From: Alopecurus myosuroides
Lineage: Eukaryota; Streptophyta; Magnoliopsida; Poales; Poaceae
NCBI GenBank assembly: GCA_028641055.1
Contig: CM054057.1
Coordinates: forward strand, 574,926,610-574,990,609
DNA length: 64,000 nucleotides
Direction: 5' to 3'
Positions 32,454 through 44,537 of the stretch are shown here, one piece after another. The notes beneath the pieces are model-generated. The model did no database searches and was not told the origin of the DNA. It saw nothing but the letters and a program-made list of their open reading frames with translations. The translations under genes and the position numbers were made by a program. How positions within the stretch are numbered: the first letter of the stretch is position 1; the number at the start of each line of letters is the position of its first letter.

Positions 32454-33636
32454 CTAGAAACCCTAGATCGCACCCTCCGGTCGTTGCCGTCGCCGGCGTC
32501 GGATAGGTGGCGGCACCTTGCGCGTCAAAGATGGCGGGCTTGGTGGACGTATCGGCTGGAGCTGTGGTGGCGCCGGGTCATGGCACGGGGCAGGGAGGCA
32601 GACGGCAGCAGATTCTTCGGGGTTCGTCGCGGCGGGCAGGTGGTTGCTATGGCGCATGGGGCCGGCTGCGGAGGGCGCCCTCCGACGGTGTGGCGATGAG
32701 GACGGGTCAGATCAACCTTCGTCCATGCAATGTGGGGACAATGAGAGCTGCTGGTTCAGGTAGGGCCCTTTGGGCTTCGATTTGGGTAGCGGAGCCCAGC
32801 CAGAACTAGTGTGGCGGTGCTCTGGCCATGGTCTTGGCCTTGCTGGTGACCTGAGTGCTATCTGGTTTTCGACCTCTCTCTTCGTTGTTCCCGCCGGGAT
32901 TGACCTGTCGGCTGTTTCTGCCGGGAGTGGTCTCGCAGTGTGGGGGAGGGCGAGGCTTCATAATAATGGCGGTGGTCCTAGGGTTTCTCCTGGGCCAAGT
33001 GAACGATCTTCTTGATGTGTTCTCCTCGATCTAGCCACGGTGTTGGGTTCCGGAAGGCTCCGCCGGTGAACTCACATAGGCGCATTATGCCTAGAGATTG
33101 TTGGATCAGGTGGGATTCGGTCGTGCGCACCCGTTTCTGACAGCCTTGGTTTCAGAGGGAGCACTTCAAAGCTCTACTGGCTAATATCATGGAGATTCGT
33201 TCGATGGTGCTGCCGGAGAATGACAGAGAAACGAGATCTGAGGACTGTCAATGGTGGTTCGCATCTGGCAAGGAGGAATTGGCTTGGTGTTTCATGATTT
33301 GTAGTAGCGGCATGTATGAGGGGAGATAGCATACGTGAAGTCCAAAGTCCTACCTTTCAGGGTGAAAATCCAAGGTCTGGCCTTAATTGGTTGTGCCTGG
33401 CACTGTTCTTCTTGAAGACGTTGCTTTTGAAGAATTGGACATCAGGTGTTGTTTTGGTGGTGGTTGTGCGGCTGCTGCAAGGACTGCAACCCTGTAGCGG
33501 GACCTTTCTTTTTTATTTCTTCTTCTTATTTTCTTTTGGTTGTGTGCATCCGTAATGACTCTGGTAATTGCGTTGTTGCAGAGCTGGATGTAATTTGTAT
33601 CTCCGCGATATTAATATACATTCTTTATCTAAAAAA
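32454..33636 (+). mobile_element. LINE-mobilised retroposon with 16-bp TSD
   Basis: It is flanked by ACGTGCAGAATTTCTC (32438-32453) and ACGTGTAGAATTTCTC (33637-33652), a 16-bp direct repeat with one C/T difference. It ends in TTTATCTAAAAAAA, and its 3' end (GTAATTTGTATCTCCGCGATATTAATATA) resembles the tail of grass LINEs. It begins GC-rich and leader-like (AAACCCTAGATCG). At 1183 bp it is too short for a full LINE and no RT is visible. It may be an internally deleted LINE or a processed transcript. Open stretches such as 32507-32809 look compositional and I do not call a gene. Confidence 0.75.
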
Positions 33637-33652
33637 ACGTGTAGAATTTCTC

Positions 33653-33881
33653 ACTAAAAAGGCGAGGTGAATGGTTAACCCCAACATACAAGACTAGCGG
33701 GAAGGTGTTGTCTTATTTGTGTCGTTTATTTTACATCTTTTTCAGTCGCATGGAAGTTGTACTACGAAGATGATATCTAAACATATCTCACGTCATCCAC
33801 ACATATACCCCTATGATATGCACGTGAAAACATTAAGTTTCCTCATCCACTTTCTAGGCCCATGCGGTCAAGACCCCGTGT
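33653..33881. other. Short unassigned segment before element A
   Basis: This is AT-rich DNA between the retroposon's right TSD and element A's TSD. No feature is seen; it may continue the LINE remnant. Confidence 0.3.
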
Positions 33882-33886
33882 CCGGG

Positions 33887-35453
33887 TGATACGTCATAAA
33901 CGTATCCTTAATTTATGATGTTCCATGTTGTTTTCATGTTGTTTCCTACATGTTTGCTATACACTTTATGTCATTTTTATCGATTTTACGGACTAACCTA
34001 TTGACAAGATGCCACAAAGAAAGTTCCCCGTTTTCTGCTGTTTTTAGTTTGAGAACAGTTATTATGGAAATACTCTCGGAATTGGAAAATTCGAAGTACG
34101 GAAGTCTTAGAATTCCCGAAGGTTCCACGGAGTCCCGAAGAGGCCCGGAGGGGGCCACAGGGGGGCCACACCATAGGGCGGCGCGCCCCATGGCCTTTCG
34201 CCTATTTATACCCCCCCCCCCCCGATACGTCAACCCTAAAAATATACCACTTCGTCCCGAGAAACACCTGAGGCCGGTGTCATTATCATCCCGAGATCGG
34301 GAGGGTTCTAGAGCTCTCCGCGGCACCCTGTCAGGAGGGGAATTCATCACAGGAGGGGTCTACACCACCATGCCCTCCTCCGAAGTGATGCGTGAGTAGT
34401 TCATCCATGTACTACGGGTCCATAGCAGTAGCTAGATGGTTGTCTTCTCCACTTTGTACCTCATGTTTAGATCTCGTGAGCTTCCCTACATGATCTAGAT
34501 CATCTTTATGTAATGCTACATGTTGTGTTTGCTGGGATCTGATGAATGTTGAATGCTATGTCTTCTGATTATCAATCTATCATGTTATCTTCATGCGTAT
34601 GTTATTTATGATCTTGCATGCTTCTCCGTTATTAGTAGATGCTCTGGCCAAGTCGATGCTAGTAACTCTAAGAGGGAGTATTTATGCTCGATAGTGGGTT
34701 CATGCCTCCTTTGCATCTGTGCTCGAGTGACAGAAACGTGATGGATGGAGCTTGTGATGTTGCCATTAGGGAGAAAACAATGGTGTTTACTTAGTTTACA
34801 TTACATACTTTGCTTACTGCGATAATCTATTGCTTGCAACTTAATACCCAACGTTTGTTCGGATGATATTCGGAGGGTGGATTATTAAACATAGATGCAG
34901 TTGGGTGATGGTCTATGTATTTTGTTGTAATGCCCGCATGAATCACATAGTAAATTGTATGTCTTGCATATGCACTACGGTGTAGCCTTCATTTCTGTCA
35001 ATTGCCCAGCTGTAATTTGTTCACCACACATGTTATTTATCTTTCACGGAGAGACACCACTAGTGAAATGTGGAACCCTGTCCATTTTCTCATACTGATA
35101 ATACACAGACTGCTTGTACTGTTTTCACACTACTTCCACTGCTTTCATACTATTCTCATATTGTTTTCCACACCATACGTTTAACGTCTTTGTGTTCAGC
35201 AAAACCAGTGAGATTGACAACCTCACTGCTTCGTTGGGGCAAAGTTATTTGATTTAGTTGTGTAGGTTCCACATTGTTGTTGAACCGGTAGTGTGCCCTA
35301 CCACCTCAGCTGCATCAACCTTCAGAGATTGCTTGTCCTCCTACTGGTCGATTCAACCTTGGTTTCTTTTCTGAGGAAAAACTTGCCGCTGCACTCTTCA
35401 CAATCTTTCTCTTGGGGTTTACCAACGTCGGCCTCACGTTAAGGCCGCCATCA
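33887..35453 (+). repeat. Element A 5' LTR
   Basis: This LTR is 1567 bp, TGATACGTCATAAACG to GGCCGCCATCA. A run of C's (about 34211-34223) follows a CTATTTATA box near 34203. It is the inverse-orientation relative of element B's LTR. Confidence 0.88.
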
Positions 35454-35460
35454 AGTTTTC

Positions 35461-35478
35461 TGGCGCCGTTGCCAGGGA
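35461..35478 (+). other. Element A primer-binding site (tRNA-Asp)
   Basis: TGGCGCCGTTGCCAGGGA lies 7 bp after the LTR and matches the complement of plant tRNA-Asp with one difference. Confidence 0.85.
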
Positions 35479-35646
35479 GGAAGAGAATTTCTGCGAGGAG
35501 AGTCTCTCACTTCCAATCTCTTTACTTTATTTTTGTTTTGCTTAGTTTATTTTATTTTTTCTTGTTTGCTTCTCTTTATCAAAAACACAAAAAAAAATAG
35601 TTCTTATTCTAGCTGAAGTTTTATTTCTGTTTTTAGTCTTGTTAAA

Positions 35647-36928
35647 ATGACTACTCCTGAGAACACTAAGTTGTGTGACTTTACTAGCACCAACAACCAT
35701 GATTTCATTAGCACACCTATTGCTCCACCTACTCCTACTGCTGATTTTTATGAGATAAAGCCTACCCTGTTAAACCTTGTTATGAGAGAGTAATTTTCTA
35801 GTGTTAGTTGCAAAAATATAAAGATGTAGATGGAGATATTATTAAACTGAAATTGTTTCTTTTCTCTTTGAGAGGAAGCGCTAAAGAATGGTTGCTATCT
35901 TTGCCTAGAAATAGTATTGATTCATGGACTAAGTGTAAATATGCTTTCATTGGAAAATATTATCCTCCTGCCAAGATTATATCTTTAAGAAGTAGCATTA
36001 TGAATTTTAAGCAACTTGATAATGAGCATGTTGCTAAATCTTGGGAAAGAATGAAATCTTTAGTAAAGAATTGTCCCACTCATCGACTGACTACTTGGAT
36101 GATCATCCAAACCTTTTATGCAGGTCTGAATTTTTCTTCAAGAATGCTTCTGGATTCAGTTGCTGGAGGAACCTTTATGTCCATTACCTTGGGGTCATCA
36201 ACCAAGCTTCTTGATTATAAGATGTTAAATTATTCTGAATGGCACACTAACAGAGCTACAACTGGTAAGAAGGTAAATTCTGTTGAAGAAACCTCATCTT
36301 TGAGTGATAGACTTGATTCTATTATGTCTATGCTTGTGAATTGCCATGCTCCTATTGATCCAACTAATGTTCCTTTAGCCTCTTTGGTTGCTCAAGAAGA
36401 ACATGTTGATGTGAACTTCATTAAAAATAATAATTTCAACACCAATGCTTATAGGAATAATTTTGGTGGCAACAATTATAGGCCATATCCTTCCAATAAT
36501 AATAATGCTTATGGTAATTCTTATGAAATTCCTACAACAACAATAAAAGTGTACCCTGTGATATTGAGAACATGCTTAAGAATTTTATTAGTTCACAAAC
36601 TGCTTTCAATAAACCTGTTGAGGAAAAATTTGGCAAAATTGATGTTCTTGCTTCTAAAGTTGATAGCCTTGCTCTTGATGTTGATTTTTTGAAACTAAAA
36701 GTTATTCCTCATGATGTTAAATAAAGTAAACCTTTGAATGCTATCCAAATTCGAATTGATGATAATGTTAGGATGTTAGCTGAATTGCATGCTAGATGGG
36801 AAAGAGAAGATGAAATAGCTAGAAAGAATAATATAGCTAATGTTTGCACCATTACCACCACTAGTAAAACTGAAGCTTCACATTCTAGTAAACCTTCTAC
36901 TAAAAATGGTAAAGTAATTGGTGTTTGA
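35647..36928 (+). pseudogene. Element A gag (Athila type), broken
   Basis: It starts at ATG 35647 (MTTPENTKLCDF), with TAA at 35791-35793 after VMRE. A deletion at about 35793-35807 removes part of the N-terminal region. From 35808 the Retrotrans_gag core is clear: LKLFLFSLRGSAKEWLLSLP, SWTKCKYAFIGKYYPP, FYAGLNFSSRMLLDS. A frameshift near 36530-36550 moves the sense to another frame (ENMLKNFISSQTAF..., with a coiled-coil-like FGKIDVLASKVDSLALDV), followed by TAA near 36722 and TGA at 36926-36928. Asn-rich NNNFNTNAY stretches are as in wheat Athila gag proteins. It is inactive. Confidence 0.82.
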
Positions 36929-36959
36929 AATACTCCCACTTCTGCTATTAAAAATGCAA

Positions 36960-37682
36960 AACCGCTTGAAACTGCTAAAAAATGTTCCTGATAAAAGTGC
37001 TATTTTTTTTAGAAACATGCTAGATAATGGTCCCATTATCTTTGATAAAAATGATCTTGATTTTTATTATTTCAACATAACTGAAGTGATTAAATTCTCA
37101 CAAAATCTTTCTAGTTGTCCTAATGTTAGTGCTATGAATATGGCTTTCACAAAACATATTACTAATGCTCTCATGCAAATTAGAGAGGATGAATTAAGAT
37201 GTGAAGCCTCTATCCCTAGGAAGTTAGATGATGGTTGGGAACCCATTATTAAAATGAAAGTGAATTATTTTGATTGCAATGCTCTATGTGATCTTAGTGT
37301 TAGTATCTCTATTATGCCCAAGAAACTCTATGATATTCTTGATTTTCCACCATTGGAACCTTGTTATTTGGATGTTCGTCTTATTGATAATGTTAGAAAG
37401 AAACCTTTGGGGAGAGTTGATGATGTTCTTATAATGGTTAATAATAATATTTTCCCCGTTGATTTTGTTGTCTTGAATATTGAATGCAATACTTCTTGTC
37501 CAATTGTTTTGGGAAGACCTTTTCTTTGAACTGTTGGTGTTGTTATTGACATGAAAGACGGGAATATTAAATTTCAGTTCCCACTCAAGAAAGGTATGGA
37601 ACACTTTCCTAGAAATAGAATGAAGTTCTATTTTGATTCTATTATTCGAACAAGTTACAATTTGGATGCTTCTTCACTTTAA
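36960..37682 (+). pseudogene. Element A retropepsin-like region, broken
   Basis: After gag the sense continues through IFFRNMLDNGPIIFDKNDLDF to ALCDLSVSISIMPKKLY. This is the aspartic protease block where related elements have the DLGAS form; here Gly and Ala next to the catalytic Asp are replaced. It is followed by PLGRVDDVLIMV, FPVDFVVL and CPIVLGRPFL, the C-terminal retropepsin pattern. TGA at 37527-37529 interrupts the frame, which then runs to TAA 37680-37682. No RT follows, so the element ends its coding here. The altered active site and stop make it inactive. Confidence 0.78.
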
Positions 37683-39295
37683 AACACTTGATTCCACTTT
37701 TCTGGGCCTAGCTAAAAGGCGTTAAAGAAAAACACTTCTTGGGACATAACCCATGGTTTTATTTTTGCTTTGATTTTCTCTGTTTTCTTTGAGTCAAGGG
37801 GTTGTATACTTCATAGCAACTCATTTTTTTCTTTATTTTCATGTTTTAGTTGTGCCAAGTAAAGTTTCTGACAAGAGTTGGAGTTTGTTTTGGATTTCTA
37901 TGCATGAAACAGATTTCTTCTGTCCACTATAAAAAATCATATAATTCAAAGAAAAATAAGAATGACCTGAAAAAATTCTTGTGCTTATTCCTCAGCTAAT
38001 TCCACAACTTTTTCGTTCTTTAAGTTTTTCGATCTGAGCAACGTAAGTGCCCCGAAAAAGTTCGTCTTTACAGACTGTTCTGGTTTTGACAAATTCTGCC
38101 ATTTTTCTTGCATTTGCTCTGTTATGATGTCAAGTGGAATTCTTTGCTTCATGAAACATCAGTGTCTGTAGCTAATGTTTAAAAGTATCAACAGAACTTG
38201 TTCCCATACAGAACCCATGGATTTTTTATTGTTGCACTAACCCTTTAATGTGAATTACTCTTTCAGTGTGGTGTGAAGGAAGTTTTCAAGGGTCAAGAGA
38301 ATAGGGTGATATATGTGATCAAGAGGAGTGCAAGATCAAAGCTTGGGGATGCCCCTGTGGTTGATCCAAGCATATTTTAAGAAGATTCAAGTGTCTAAGC
38401 TTGGGTATGCCCAAGGCATCCCCTTCTTCATCAACGATCTATCAGGTCACTTCTAGTGAAACTATATTTTTATTCGGTCACATCATATGAAGTTTACTTG
38501 GAGTGTTTGCTTGTTTTTATTTTGTTTTTCTTTCTGCAATAATATAGTTGGACCCTATCATTCCTTGTTTGGGACAGAGACACGCTCCGCTTTTTTGTTT
38601 GAATACTCGTTATGTTAGTATTCTTAGTTTTTCTTCTAGCTGCTGCAAACTTCCTGTTTAGCTCTTGTTTTGTTTGCATCTCTTATTCAGAGTTGTTAGT
38701 TTTAGTAGTGTTGTGTGAGTACTCTCATGTTTTCTTGCTGTACCATTTAGAGAGTTTTTGTTAAACATATTTTGTATGGTGCTTGTTGGGAAAGGAAACT
38801 GTTGCTTGTAGTAGAATTTATAATGGTGCAAGTAGAAGCTTGTATACACTGTGGCTAGACTTTTTCATATCATCCAAGATGTTATTTTAATTCCAAAGCC
38901 TAGTGGTTATTTAGTAGCATGATTATCCTCAAATGGCTGAGAGTGTTTAATGTGCCGTTGAAAGAATCATGAGTTGTTCTTGTCATATTGAACCATAAAT
39001 TTGTGGTGTTCTCCTTTGAATGTTTTATTTGGTTGAATTGGCGCATGCTCACACCATATTTATGACTATGAACCAATCACTTATATCCTATATGATCATT
39101 TAGTTTTTGAACTTGTGGTACCACTTATGCTTTGATTAATGATGTTTATGTCGCTATGCATGATTATGGCTCTTATGCTCTCTTGATTTGTTGCTCCCAG
39201 TCTTTTGCTAGGCTCCACCTGTAATGAGTATGATCTCTACTCGTGCATCCAACTCCCAAAAACCAAAGTTTGCCAAATTTGTCCACCATACCTAC
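37683..39295 (+). other. Element A 3' noncoding region, first part
   Basis: This is noncoding sequence collinear with B's 3' region (13216 back to about 9990). It is broken by element D at TSD CCTAC (39291-39295, 45678-45682) and resumes at 45683-46654. Confidence 0.75.
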
Positions 39296-40658
39296 TGATG
39301 TCTATGCACGCTTCTATTCTTGTAGACAGTGTTGGGCCTCCAAGTGCAGAGGTTTGTAGAACAACAACAAGTTTCCCTTAAATGGATCACCCAAGGTTTA
39401 TCAAACTCGGGGAGCTAGAGGTCAAAGATATCCCTCTCAAGCAACCCCGCAATTAAGGTACAAGAAGTCTCTTGTGTCCCCAACACACCCAGGTATATAT
39501 ATGCACTAGTTTGGAGAAGAGATAGTGAAATGCGAGTAATATGGATGGTTATAAGTAATAATAGCAATCTTAAATAAATATGGCAGCAAGCAAACATGTA
39601 GCAAAACAGGCGGAAAACGGTGTTTCAATGCTTGGAAACAAGGCCTAGGGATCCTACTTTCACTAGTGGACACTCTCAACAATGATCACATAATTTAATA
39701 ACTATATATCTTCTCTTCACTATGCTACTCTTAACCCTCTCCGGTTGGATAACGAACACTAATCATTGCGTGGGGCTGCAAAAAGCATTCCTTAAATTAA
39801 GCATTCCCATGTCTTGTTAACCCCACGCTGTCACTATGAGCGCCCTAGAAGGTACTAGATAAACACCACAATTCATAGAGGAGACACACACGATGTGCAC
39901 ACGGTCACCTTCACACCGCGGGACAAGGTGACTCCAAAGTTCATATTAATAAAACACTTGAGTAGAACAAGATGAAGAGTAACATCTACTTATTCAACTA
40001 TATTACAAAGCTCACGATCACATATAGATCACACCATGGGTGAGAGAGATGAACCACATAGCTATAGTAGAGCCCTCAGCCTCGGGGGAGAACTACTCCC
40101 TCCTCATCATAGGAGACAGCAATGGAGATGGAGATGGCCGTGGAGTCGATGGAGATGGTTCCGGGGGCACTTCCCCGTCCCGGCAGGGTGCCACAACACA
40201 GATATGTCCCCCCGAAACTTGTCGGCAGCGGCGGCGGAGCTACATATGTATTTTGTGGAAAAGGTCTATTCTTTTAGGGTTTTCCCTCGGGGGAGTATAT
40301 ATAGGCGAAAGGGCGATGCCAGGGGGTGGCCAGGGGGCCCACACCACCAGGTGGCGCCACCAGGGGGACCCGCGCCACCCCATGGTGTGGCCCACCTCCG
40401 GGGCTCTTTGGGACTTCCTAGACCCTCCGGAACTTCTAAGACTTTTGGCTTTTGAATTTTCCAATTCCGAGAATATTTCCAGAACAACTTTTCTAAAACT
40501 AAAAACAACATAAAACAGGGAACTACCTTTGTGCCATCTTGTCAATAGGTTAGTCCGGAAAATCGATAAAATTACATGAAGTGTAAGGAAAACATGTAGC
40601 AATTGGCATAATATCAAAATGGAACATCAGAAATTATAGATACGTTGGAGACGTATCA
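39296..40658 (-). repeat. Element D 3' LTR
   Basis: This LTR is 1363 bp, starting TGATACGTCTCCAACG at 40658 (minus). A TATATATA box (about 40289-40298) and a GC-rich leader, both absent from the 5' LTR, are present here. The end 39296 reads TGATGTCTATGCACGC on the plus strand. Confidence 0.86.
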
Positions 40659-43340
40659 AGCATCCCTAGTTCCTACTCGTCCTGGAGTAGGTAAACGATA
40701 AAACAAAATAAATTCTGAGGTGACATGCTACCACACAATCTTGATCATAATATGTAAAATAGAGCATGTAAACTAGGATCAAAGAACTAATGATGTGATC
40801 TATATTTGATATCAACAAGTAATGCATAAACAAATAAGAAGAAAGAAGCAAACCTTTTAATGAATCAATACTAAAAGACTATAAACCGTGCAAAATCTAT
40901 TTGAGATGATTTAAGCTTTCAAGAACAACAATATCATGCACGTCAAACGATCTTCACAACCCCTGTTAGGATCAAGACAAGCTTTCCACACGATGCAATG
41001 CTTGGATCTTAAACTATTTGCACACTAAAAACAAGCAAGTGTTCTGTGTTGGTCCCTAGCACCGGTATGTTATGGCAAAGAGAACATTATAGGGGTTTGG
41101 AAGGTCAACGTAAGAAAGGCTCACAAAGCTGAAAGTGGTCATTAGACAAGAGAAAGTCTTACAACGAAGCTATGCAAGGAGTAGGGATTGCCACACAACG
41201 GATGCAAATAGAGCTATAAGTGTATGAAAGCTCTCCAATGGAACTAGTGGGGGTGCATCCAACTTTCTTGCTCACGAAGACCTAGAGCTCATTTGAGGAG
41301 GCTCATCATTGGAATATACAAGCCAAGTTCTATAATATAAAGTTACCCACATAGTTATGAATGAATGATAATATGAACACGCTTTCGAAACTGAAGTATT
41401 GGTGCTAAACATGAAGCACAAGTGTGGTATATAAAGGATAGTGATGCACCCCTCTCTCTTTATTCTCTCTTTGGTCCTTTCTTTTTCTTTTTCTTTTTGT
41501 TTTTTTTATATATCCTCACTGGTAGGGGCAACATCCTATATTACAATGAATCATCACACTTTTAGTATTCATAACTCATAAAGAAATATTGCTGATGTCT
41601 CTAACTGCATGCTCCTGCCAGTGTAGCAGTATGCATAAATAACCATGAAGCTCATCATCAAGTAACATAATGGACGTGGATGTTATGCATCAATATATCT
41701 CGGACTGGCTATGGAAATGCCATGAGAGGTAGGTATGGTGGCTGTTTTGAGGAAGAATATATGGGCTTATGTGTAGGAGAACAAAGTCCTCCCACGGGAT
41801 TTGGATGCACTGGCGAAGTATACACCAACTCTCAATGTGAGAAAGGGCAATGCACAGTACCGAAGAGGCTAGCAAATATGGATGGTGGAAGTGCCAAGAA
41901 CCGCAACATAGACTCACAAGTTAAAATATTGCAGCAAGCAAATCATCTTACAAGGCAAAGTGCAAATCACTCCAAGAGGGTCCGTGGCAGTGACAAGTCA
42001 CTGTTGGCTACCCCGGCCATAGCGCGTAACAAAAGGCCGATCAGAAATGTATCACTCGTAGCAATCTTATACCGTGGTTTCTATCAGCTGGTAATTTAAG
42101 TGTGGCACAGATTCAAGTTTCTTAGACCAACCATTAAAAGTTTCTACTTACTAGTCCTTCCTGTTTATTCATTAAGCAAATTAATATCTCAAAACAACAG
42201 CAGTGATTCAACTGAAGCAGTTTAGTGATCTACAAGACCATGCAAATTTTTCCACTATACCAACTATCACAATAGCATTGCTATTTCCAAGCAAACACGC
42301 ATATGAGAACCATCTAACTACAAAAGCTAATAGCTCTGAATAAGAGATGCATGAAAACAAAGGCTAAACGCAGTACTAGCAAAAAGTGAACACCCACAAA
42401 ACAATAAGAATGAAACTAGAGTGTTCTAAGCAATGAAAACATAGCGTGTCTCTCTCCCACACAGGTATGATAAGATCCAACCATAAAGTACAGCAAAGAA
42501 AACTAAACAAACTGAAAGCAAAAATAAAAGATGCTCCAAGTAAAGCAATGTGACCGAATAAAAATATAGTTTCACTAGAAGTGACCTGATAAATTGTTGA
42601 TGAAGAAGGGGATGCCTTGGGCATCCCCAAGCTTAGATGCTTGAGTCTTCTTGGAATTTGATGGGATGTACCATCGGGGCATCCCCAAGATTAGGCTTTT
42701 CACTCTTGTAGATCACATCATATCATGCTCTTCTCTTGACCCTTGAAAACTTCCTTCACACCAAACTTCTCACAATCTTCATTAGCAACGTTAGTGCAAA
42801 TCGAAATAATAAATTCACATGGTTCAGTTTCAACACAAGCCTAACACTAATAAACACATTAGATACTATCACAACTTCTTTTCAAACTCTTTTTCTCAAA
42901 AGAACACCAAAAGAAAGAGATTAAGATGCAAATGCAATTATTGGCAGAAATCTGTCAAAACAAGACAGCAGGTAAAGATGATTTATTAGAAAATCGTATG
43001 TTGCTCAAATAAAAAAGTGTTCAACTAATAAAAGATGCGTATATAGCCTAGGATTACGCACAAAAAATTAGGTCATCTTGAATTTTCTGTGATTTTATAC
43101 GAATTTAACAGTGGACAGCAGAAATCTGTTTCCTGCGCAGAAATCCGAAATATAGTCTAAACTTTCCACTAGAGTCTTTACTTGGCTCAACAAAGACACA
43201 AAATAAAAGAAAAAGCGGTGTTGCTAAGGACATATAAAACACCAATGTGCAAAGAAAACAAAACAAAACGACGGAAAACGGGTTGAAAACAGAGAAATAA
43301 AACGAGTTGTCTCCAGGAAGCGATTTTCTTTTAATGCCTT
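40659..43340 (-). other. Element D 3' noncoding region
   Basis: This is AT-rich noncoding DNA from the D frame to the 3' LTR. Segments such as 42590-42770 match B's 12480-12650 closely, while others are D-specific. A CTTT-rich run lies near 41475-41510. Confidence 0.65.
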
Positions 43341-44362
43341 TCAGCTAGGCACAATGATTTTTAAAAGATGCTCACATAAGAATAAGAGTTGAAGCAATAA
43401 GAGATCATAAAGAAGCAAATATAAAACACATTTAAGTCTAACCCACTTCCTATGAAAAAGAATCTTGTAGAAAAACAAGTCATTGAAGCACAAAGTGACT
43501 AGCATAGGAAGACAAAATAAGTGCAACTTCAAAAATTTCAACATAAAGAGGGGAAACTTAATATTGTTGAGATGCATAAAACCATGTTTACCTCTCTCAT
43601 AATAACTTTCAGTAGCATCATGAATAAAATTAACAATATAACTATCATAAGAAACATTCTTATCATGATCCACATGCATAAAAGAATTAATATTCTCCAC
43701 ATAAGCATAGTCATTCTCATTAATAGTAGTGGGAGAAAATTCAACAAAATAGATATCATTATTATTCTCATCACCATAATCATCAAATATAGTAGGCATA
43801 ATATCATAAAAATAAATTTTCTCCTCAATAGTAGGTGGACTGAAAATATCATATTCATCATTGTAATCATCATATATAGGAAGAATAATATCATCATAAG
43901 CAATAGAATAGTTATCCTCCAAAATGTGTTCATTTGTAAACATATCATCATGTTTACTAGGAGGAGATGTATCAAGCATATAGTCATCAGTAGCAAAAGT
44001 ATGTTCAAACACATCATCCACAAGTTTAGAGCTTTCTATATCATCATTCTCAATATCAAAAGTAGTGTGCTTTTCCCAATCATGATCACTACTATATGTA
44101 ACATGCATAGGCTCATCATCAAAGAAAATTTCTCCTCCGTGCTTGGGGAACTAAAAAGATCATTTTCATATAAACTAGCTTCCCCAAGCTTAGACTTTTC
44201 CATAGCATTAGAAATAATGGTGTTCAAAGAATTCATACTAATAACATTGCTATTAGCATGCAAATAAAGCTCCATAGGTTTTTTAATTTTCTCTTCAAAC
44301 ACTTCATGTACTAACTCAAGATAAATATTATAAAGCTCTCTAATATTTTTGTTGTTTTCCAT
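43341..44362 (-). pseudogene. Element D Asp/Tyr-rich protein, one frameshift
   Basis: It starts MENNKNIRELYNIYLELVHE at 44362. A frameshift near 44130-44150 separates it from the downstream frame, which begins in sense around FFDDEPMHV and runs to 43341. The middle is extremely rich in Asp, Tyr, Glu and Ile (DDIILPIYDDYNDEYD, PTIFDDYGDENNND), with repeated PPTIEE/SPTTINE words. The C-terminus is hydrophobic with Leu runs. There is no gag, protease or RT motif. Such acidic frames are known to me from non-autonomous Triticeae gypsy elements. The function is unknown. Confidence 0.7.
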
Positions 44363-44509
44363 TAAGTCTAACTAGTAAATATAAAAACAAGGAATAAGTA
44401 AAAATAAGCCTAACTAGTGAAAACAAGAAAAAAAAGATATAATTACAGAATCTAAAGGAAATAACTCCGAGCACTCACACCCGAGGATGTGAGTACCTTT
44501 TACCTTACC

Positions 44510-44527
44510 TCCCCGGCAACGGCGCCA
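44510..44527 (-). other. Element D primer-binding site (tRNA-Asp)
   Basis: The minus strand TGGCGCCGTTGCCGGGGA lies 10 bp inside the LTR and is the exact complement of the plant tRNA-Asp 3' end. It is the best match among the elements here. Confidence 0.88.
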
Positions 44528-44537
44528 GAAAAGAGCT

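Noticed and set aside
32507..32809. 100-codon frame in the retroposon as a gene
   Set aside because: Three overlapping frames of similar length exist there and none shows a domain; high GC explains it.
43521..44267. 248-codon plus-strand frame opposite the D protein
   Set aside because: It is Ile/Asn-rich and is the shadow of the Asp/Tyr-rich minus-strand frame.
44510..44527. tRNA-Asp-like sequence as a tRNA gene
   Set aside because: Only the 18-base 3' end is present, next to an LTR, so it is a primer-binding site. The same holds at 25308, 27848 and 35461.
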